Source of the DNA: Oscillospiraceae bacterium
Lineage (GTDB): Bacteria > Bacillota > Clostridia > Oscillospirales > Ruminococcaceae
Reading direction: 5' to 3'
DNA: 9,054 nt
NCBI GenBank assembly: GCA_019413245.1
Contig: DXNX01000016.1
Coordinates: forward strand, 16,912-25,965
Part shown: piece after piece, positions 5,562-9,054 of the stretch
How the letters are laid out: every line of letters begins with the position of its first letter
Numbering within the stretch: the first letter of the stretch is position 1
Program-made: the position numbers and the translations under genes
Notes under the pieces: model-generated
Seen by the model: the letters and a program-made list of their open reading frames with translations, nothing else
Database searches by the model: none
Told to the model about the DNA's origin: nothing

Positions 5562-6803
5562 ATGAGCAAGATCGCATTTGTGGGCGGCCTTTTGATCGAC
5601 GGTACCGGCGCCGCGCCCGTGCAGGATTCCCTGGTTCTGGTGGAGGAGAAAAAAATCGTGTACGCCGGGCCCCGCACGGCCTATGACCCCACCTATGAGA
5701 CCCGGGACATTACCGGAAAGACCATCATGCCCGGCCTGATCGACACCCACCTGCATTTTTCCGGAAACCTGACCGATGACGATACCGAATGGGTGCTGGA
5801 AGACCCCATCCAGAAGACGGTGGTGGCGGTGCAACAGGCCCATGAATGCCTGGAGCACGGCCTGACCACGGTGGGCGAGATCAGCCGCAGCGGCCTGCAG
5901 ATCCGGGATATGATCGAGCTGGGCGTGATGACCGGCCCCCGGGTGGTGGCCACCGGCCTGGGCTTTGCCCGCACCTGCGGCCACGGGGATAGCCACAAGC
6001 TGCCCAGCTGGTACAATGATGAGAGCCACCCCTGGGCCGAGCGGGTGGACGGCCCCTGGGACCTGCGCAAAGCGGTCCGCCGCCGTCTGCGCCAGAACCC
6101 GGACGCCATCAAGATCTGGTCCACCGGCGGCGGTATCTGGCGCTGGGACAAAAAGACCGACCAGCACTATACCTATGAGGAAATCAAGGCTGTGGTGGAC
6201 GAGTGCAACATGGTGGGCATCCCGGTGTGGAGCCATGCCGAAGGCTTCGGCGGCGCGCTGGACTCCGCCAGAGCGGGCGTGCACCTGATCATCCACGGCC
6301 AGGCCCTGAACGACGAATGTCTGGACATCATGGCCGAAAAAGGCATTTATTTCTGCCCCACCATTCAGTTCCTGCATGAGTGGTTCAAGACCTATCCGCC
6401 GGTGTACATTCCCGAAATGCGCGATTCCCAGCCCGGCAATACGGTGGTGGAAAAGGAACTGAACCGCATTTACGCCAACCTGCGCAAGGCAAAAGAGAAG
6501 GGCATCGGCCTGACCATCGGCTCCGATTCCTTCTGCAGCAGCCTGACGCCCTACGGCACCACCGCCATCGGAGAAATGTACTCCTTTGTGGAATGTGCCG
6601 GCATCTCCGAAATGGACACCATCGTGGCGGCCACCAAGGTGGGCGCCGAAATGCTGAAGGTGGACAAGGTCACCGGTACGCTGGAAGCCGGCAAGTCCGC
6701 CGATCTGCTGGTCATTGAGGGCAACCCGCTGGAGAATATCCGCGCCATTGCCGTGGATAACATGAAGGTCATCATGAAGGAAGGGGCCTTCGTCCGCGGC
6801 TGA
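5562..6803 (+). CDS. Metal-dependent amidohydrolase (imidazolonepropionase/dipeptidase-like)
   Basis: 413 residues, cytoplasmic, no signal peptide. It has the amidohydrolase-superfamily layout: a small beta domain made of both termini around a TIM barrel holding the metal site. Visible ligands are H63 and H65 (DTHLH, 61-65), K184 (AIKIWSTGGG), a position often carboxylated to bridge two metals, H225 (WSHAEG), H245 (IIHGQ) and D322 (IGSDS); RTCGHGDSH (137-145) matches the subgroup loop. The C-terminal TGTLEAGKSADLLVIEGNPL (371-390) is typical of the superfamily. The closest recognisable subgroup includes Xaa-Pro and Xaa-Arg type dipeptidases and related amide hydrolases, so a peptide, N-acyl amino acid or cyclic amide substrate is likely but unproven. 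It follows the APC permease by 57 nt, suggesting the permease brings in its substrate or handles its product. Two hairpins follow. Confidence 0.9.
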   Translation: MSKIAFVGGLLIDGTGAAPVQDSLVLVEEKKIVYAGPRTAYDPTYETRDITGKTIMPGLIDTHLHFSGNLTDDDTEWVLEDPIQKTVVAVQQAHECLEHGLTTVGEISRSGLQIRDMIELGVMTGPRVVATGLGFARTCGHGDSHKLPSWYNDESHPWAERVDGPWDLRKAVRRRLRQNPDAIKIWSTGGGIWRWDKKTDQHYTYEEIKAVVDECNMVGIPVWSHAEGFGGALDSARAGVHLIIHGQALNDECLDIMAEKGIYFCPTIQFLHEWFKTYPPVYIPEMRDSQPGNTVVEKELNRIYANLRKAKEKGIGLTIGSDSFCSSLTPYGTTAIGEMYSFVECAGISEMDTIVAATKVGAEMLKVDKVTGTLEAGKSADLLVIEGNPLENIRAIAVDNMKVIMKEGAFVRG

Positions 6804-6838
6804 CCCTCTCAGGACCTGCCCCTTAAAAATAAAAAGCA

Positions 6839-6879
6839 GCGCCGTTCCCGCAGAAAACTCTTGCGGAAACGGCGCTTTT
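6839..6879 (+). terminator. Rho-independent terminator after the amidohydrolase
   Basis: GCGCCGTT (6839-6846) pairs with AACGGCGC (6868-6875), and after one C-A mismatch CCGCA (6848-6852) pairs with TGCGG (6862-6866). The loop is GAAAACTCT, and TTTT (6876-6879) then GGTTTG follow. It begins 36 nt after the stop. The A-rich left flank means it could also act on the minus strand. Confidence 0.85.
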
Positions 6880-6894
6880 GGTTTGTCGGCACGA

Positions 6895-6932
6895 GAAAAG
6901 GCGCCCCGGCCGGATGACCGGAGCGCCTTTTC
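6895..6932. terminator. Bidirectional terminator, mainly for oppF
   Basis: GAAAAGGCGC (6895-6904) and GCGCCTTTTC (6923-6932) form a perfect 10-bp stem with an inner CCGG-ATGA-CCGG hairpin (6910-6921). The arms end in A4/T4, so on either strand the stem is followed by T residues. It lies about 50 nt beyond the oppF stop and just past the amidohydrolase terminator. The remainder of 6933-6982 shows nothing else recognisable. Confidence 0.8.
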
Positions 6933-6982
6933 AGAGGAAAGTGAAACCTAAAAGGAGAATGGCAAAGTAAATGGGACCCACT

Positions 6983-7915
6983 TCAGTGGCACCAGCGGGC
7001 AAATTCCTCATCGGTGCACTTGACGTAGTGGGTGCCGGACACCAGATGGTCGGTGCCCTTGGTATAGTCAATGCCGGAGGAGGCATAGTCGTAGGTTTCA
7101 GCGGTACGGCTCTTTTCCACCACCGGGTTGGGCAGGGGAATGGCCGAAAGCAGGCTGCGGGTATACGGATGGATGGGATTCTCAAAAATCTCCTCGGTGG
7201 TGCCGGTCTCCAGCAGATGGCCCAGATGCAGCACGCCGATGCGGTCGCTGATGTACTTGACCATGGAAAGGTCGTGGGCGATAAAGAGATACGCCGTGCC
7301 GGTCTCGGCCTGGATATCCTTCATCAGGTTGACCACCTGGGCCTGGATGGAAACGTCCAGAGCGGAGATGCACTCGTCGGCAATGATCAGCTTGGGGTCC
7401 ATGATCAATGCCCGGGCAATACCCACGCGCTGGCGCTGGCCGCCGGAAAACTGGTGGGGATAGCGCTCGGCGTGTTCCGGGGCCAGGCCCACCTTGGCCA
7501 GGATCTTTTCCACCTTGTCCTGCCGTTCCTCCCGGGAACGGTACATGTGGTGGATGTCCAGTCCTTCGGCGATGATGTCACCCACCTTCTTGCGGGGGTT
7601 CAGGCTGGCCATGGGGTCCTGGAAGATCATCTGCATCTGGGTGCGCAGGCGGCTGTTGGCTGCCTTGTCCAGCCGGCCGCTGATGTCGTGGCCGTCAAAG
7701 GTGATCTGCCCGGCGGTGGGGTCATACAACCGGATGACGCTGCGCCCGATGGTGGACTTGCCGGAGCCGGATTCGCCCACCAGACCGTAGGTTTCGCCGG
7801 GATAGATGGTAAAGCTCACATCGTCCACCGCCTTGACGGTGAAGCTGCGGCTGACCCGGAAATACTGCTTGAGGCCCTTGACTTCCAGCAGCGGGGCCTG
7901 TTCCTTGTTCGGCAT
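6983..7915 (-). CDS. oppF: Oligopeptide/dipeptide ABC transporter ATP-binding protein, OppF/DppF-type
   Basis: 310 residues, second ATPase of a peptide importer, cytoplasmic. Walker A GESGSGKS (47-54), Q-loop Q99 (FQDPMASLNP), signature SGGQRQR (157-163), Walker B LIIADE (176-181) and switch histidine H214 (IAHD) are all intact, so it should hydrolyse ATP. The D-loop region reads DECISALDVS, with Cys-Ile where the usual motif is DEPVSALD. HPYTRSLLSAIP (249-260) starts the peptide-transporter-specific C-terminal region; the tail after 262 is short and has no cysteine cluster. The start ATG (7915) is one base after the oppD stop, and a full AAGGAGGTG (7923-7931) inside the oppD end sits 7 nt upstream, so translation is coupled to oppD. 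It probably pairs with OppD on one permease. Confidence 0.93.
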   Translation of the reverse strand: MPNKEQAPLLEVKGLKQYFRVSRSFTVKAVDDVSFTIYPGETYGLVGESGSGKSTIGRSVIRLYDPTAGQITFDGHDISGRLDKAANSRLRTQMQMIFQDPMASLNPRKKVGDIIAEGLDIHHMYRSREERQDKVEKILAKVGLAPEHAERYPHQFSGGQRQRVGIARALIMDPKLIIADECISALDVSIQAQVVNLMKDIQAETGTAYLFIAHDLSMVKYISDRIGVLHLGHLLETGTTEEIFENPIHPYTRSLLSAIPLPNPVVEKSRTAETYDYASSGIDYTKGTDHLVSGTHYVKCTDEEFARWCH

Positions 7916-7916
7916 C

Positions 7917-9020
7917 TTACAGCACCTCCTTGGCCGCGACCTTGCGGGCTTCTTCTTTCATGCGCTCCACCCGGGCGTGCAGCTCGGGGGGCATCTCCAC
8001 CTTGGGGGCCCGGGGGTCCAGCAGCCAGGTGGCGGCATAGTGGGTGTCGGTGACCTTGAACATGGGCGGGTCAATCTCCTCGTCAATGTTCAGTGCAAAC
8101 CGGTTTCGGGCCGCAAAGGCATCGCCGGGCTTCTCATGCAGCAGGTTGGGCGGGGAACCGGGAATGGTGTACAGCCGCTCATCCGCCGTGTCCAGGTCGG
8201 GCATGGCCGAAAGCAGACCCCAGGTGTAGGGGTGGCGCGGGTCGTAGAAGATCTCGTCGATGGTGCCGGTCTCCACGATCTTGCCGGCGTACATCACGTC
8301 TACATAGTCGGCCACCTTGGCCACCACGCCCAGGTCGTGGGTGATGTAGATGACCGAGATGCCGCGCTCTTTCTGGATGCGGCGGATCAGCTCCAGGATC
8401 TTGGCCTGAATGGTCACATCCAGGGCGGTGGTGGGTTCATCACAGATCAGCAGGTCGGGGTCACAGGCCAGGGCGATGGCGATGACCACGCGCTGGCGCA
8501 TGCCGCCGGAAAGCTGGTGGGGATAGTTCTTCATCCGCTTTTCGGCGTCGGTGATGCCTACTTCTTCCAGCAGGGTGATGGCCCGCTTCCAGGCTTCCTT
8601 CTTGTCCATCTTGAAGTGCCACAGCATGCCTTCCATGATTTGCTTGCCGATGGGCATGGTGGGGTCCAGGCTGGTCATGGGGTCCTGGAACACCATGGCA
8701 ATGCGCTTGCCGTTGATGTGGCGGCGGATCCACTTTTTGTCCTTTTTCAGGATGTCCACCGTTTCCGGGGAGCCGTCGGCATGGTGGTAGGAAAATTCAA
8801 TGGAGCCGGAGTTGATGGTGGCGTTGTGGGCCAGAATGCCCATGGCGGCCTTCATGGTCACCGACTTGCCGGAACCGGACTCGCCCACCAGGGCGACGGT
8901 CTCCCCGCGGTACAGGTCAATGTTCACGCCGCGGATGGCGTGGACCGGACCGGCGGTCGTCTTGAAGGTGATGTCCAGATCGCGCACTGCCAGCACCCGT
9001 TCTTTTTGTTGTTCTGCCAT
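7917..9020 (-). CDS. oppD: Oligopeptide/dipeptide ABC transporter ATP-binding protein, OppD/DppD-type
   Basis: 367 residues, complete. Walker A GESGSGKS (46-53), Q-loop Q112 (VFQDPMTSLDP), signature SGGMRQR (171-177), Walker B LLICDEP (190-196), DVTIQAK (201-207) and switch H228 (THD) are all present, giving an active ATPase of the nickel/peptide uptake family. HPYTWGLLSAMP (263-274) and IPGSPPNLL (286-294) are the usual peptide-transporter region. After it, most OppD/DppD proteins have a four-cysteine cluster; here the segment reads GDAFAARNRFALNID (299-313), with D, N and D where Cys is expected. The start is ATG 9020; an upstream in-frame extension comes from adapter sequence. A GAGG/AGGAGG site lies 8 nt upstream (9029-9034), its last two bases shared with the adapter. 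Partner genes for the binding protein and permeases would lie beyond 9054. Confidence 0.94.
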   Translation of the reverse strand: MAEQQKERVLAVRDLDITFKTTAGPVHAIRGVNIDLYRGETVALVGESGSGKSVTMKAAMGILAHNATINSGSIEFSYHHADGSPETVDILKKDKKWIRRHINGKRIAMVFQDPMTSLDPTMPIGKQIMEGMLWHFKMDKKEAWKRAITLLEEVGITDAEKRMKNYPHQLSGGMRQRVVIAIALACDPDLLICDEPTTALDVTIQAKILELIRRIQKERGISVIYITHDLGVVAKVADYVDVMYAGKIVETGTIDEIFYDPRHPYTWGLLSAMPDLDTADERLYTIPGSPPNLLHEKPGDAFAARNRFALNIDEEIDPPMFKVTDTHYAATWLLDPRAPKVEMPPELHARVERMKEEARKVAAKEVL

Positions 9021-9032
9021 TGTGCGTGCCTC

Positions 9033-9054
9033 CTGTCTCTTATACACATCTCCG
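9033..9054 (+). other. Illumina Nextera transposase adapter (non-genomic contig end)
   Basis: Bases 9033-9051 read CTGTCTCTTATACACATCT, the 19-bp Tn5 mosaic end used in Nextera libraries, followed by CCG, which is the next part of the standard read-2 adapter. Read on the minus strand, it yields the tell-tale peptide MYKRQ fused to the front of OppD. The genomic sequence therefore stops at about 9032. Confidence 0.97.

Noticed and set aside
4095..6377. 760-codon open frame on the minus strand
   Set aside because: It lies fully opposite the well-supported permease and amidohydrolase genes, and its His/Gly/Ala/Gln/Asp-rich composition is what antisense of GC-rich codons gives. It has no recognisable domain.
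6951..6970. AAAGGAG followed by ATG on the plus strand
   Set aside because: The ATG at 6959 opens a frame of only three codons before TAA, so it is probably chance.
6971..8053. 360-codon open frame on the plus strand
   Set aside because: It is antisense to oppF and the end of oppD, both of which carry complete ATPase motifs.
9021..9047. MYKRQEART start of OppD
   Set aside because: The peptide is encoded by the sequencing adapter and by the non-coding leader; ATG 9020 is the real start.
1..9054. A novel defence, mobile or biosynthetic system
   Set aside because: Every substantial gene falls in a known metabolic, transport or regulatory family, and I see no nuclease, integrase, toxin, reverse transcriptase, repeat array or biosynthetic core enzyme.

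Overview
The window is a GC-rich piece of a bacterial contig, most likely from an anaerobic gut Firmicute of the Oscillospiraceae/Ruminococcaceae (Faecalibacterium, Subdoligranulum or Gemmiger-like). That placement is an inference from GC-rich third positions, strong AGGAGG-type ribosome binding sites, and protein styles typical of Clostridia (an OppD/OppF pair of clostridial type, a LytTR regulator, an MGDG-synthase-like glycosyltransferase). No rRNA, tRNA, CRISPR array, insertion sequence or phage gene is visible. The right end is not natural DNA: the last 22 bases match the Illumina Nextera transposase adapter.

Layout: 1-1146 (+) is the 3' part of a large FtsX/MacB-type ABC permease whose 5' end lies outside the window. 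After a hairpin terminator and a second structured element comes a two-gene membrane-lipid unit, a PlsY-type glycerol-3-phosphate acyltransferase (1311-1928) overlapping by 13 nt an MGDG-synthase/UgtP-like glycosyltransferase (1916-3046). A strong bidirectional terminator (about 3058-3115) separates it from a convergent LytTR response regulator (3122-3850, -). The 220-nt divergent region between that regulator and an APC-family permease (4071-5504, +) holds a recognisable promoter for each direction, several T-tracts and a 5'-leader hairpin. The permease is followed by a metal-dependent amidohydrolase (5562-6803, +), probably in the same transcript. Two hairpins (6839-6879 and 6895-6932) close that unit and the convergent oppD-oppF ATPase pair (9020 to 6983, -), whose upstream partners (binding protein and permeases) would lie beyond the adapter-terminated contig end.

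How the genes may work together: plsY and the glycosyltransferase plausibly supply phosphatidic acid and then glycosylate diacylglycerol for membrane glycolipids. The APC permease and the amidohydrolase, whose family includes dipeptidases and related amide hydrolases, look like an uptake-plus-hydrolysis pair for an amino acid, peptide or amide. The nearby Opp ATPases fit a peptide-scavenging neighbourhood, and the LytTR protein is a candidate local regulator. I find no convincing undescribed multi-gene system. The points most worth a second look are the adapter at the contig end, the degenerate receiver domain of the LytTR regulator, the structured divergent promoter region, and the plsY-glycosyltransferase coupling.
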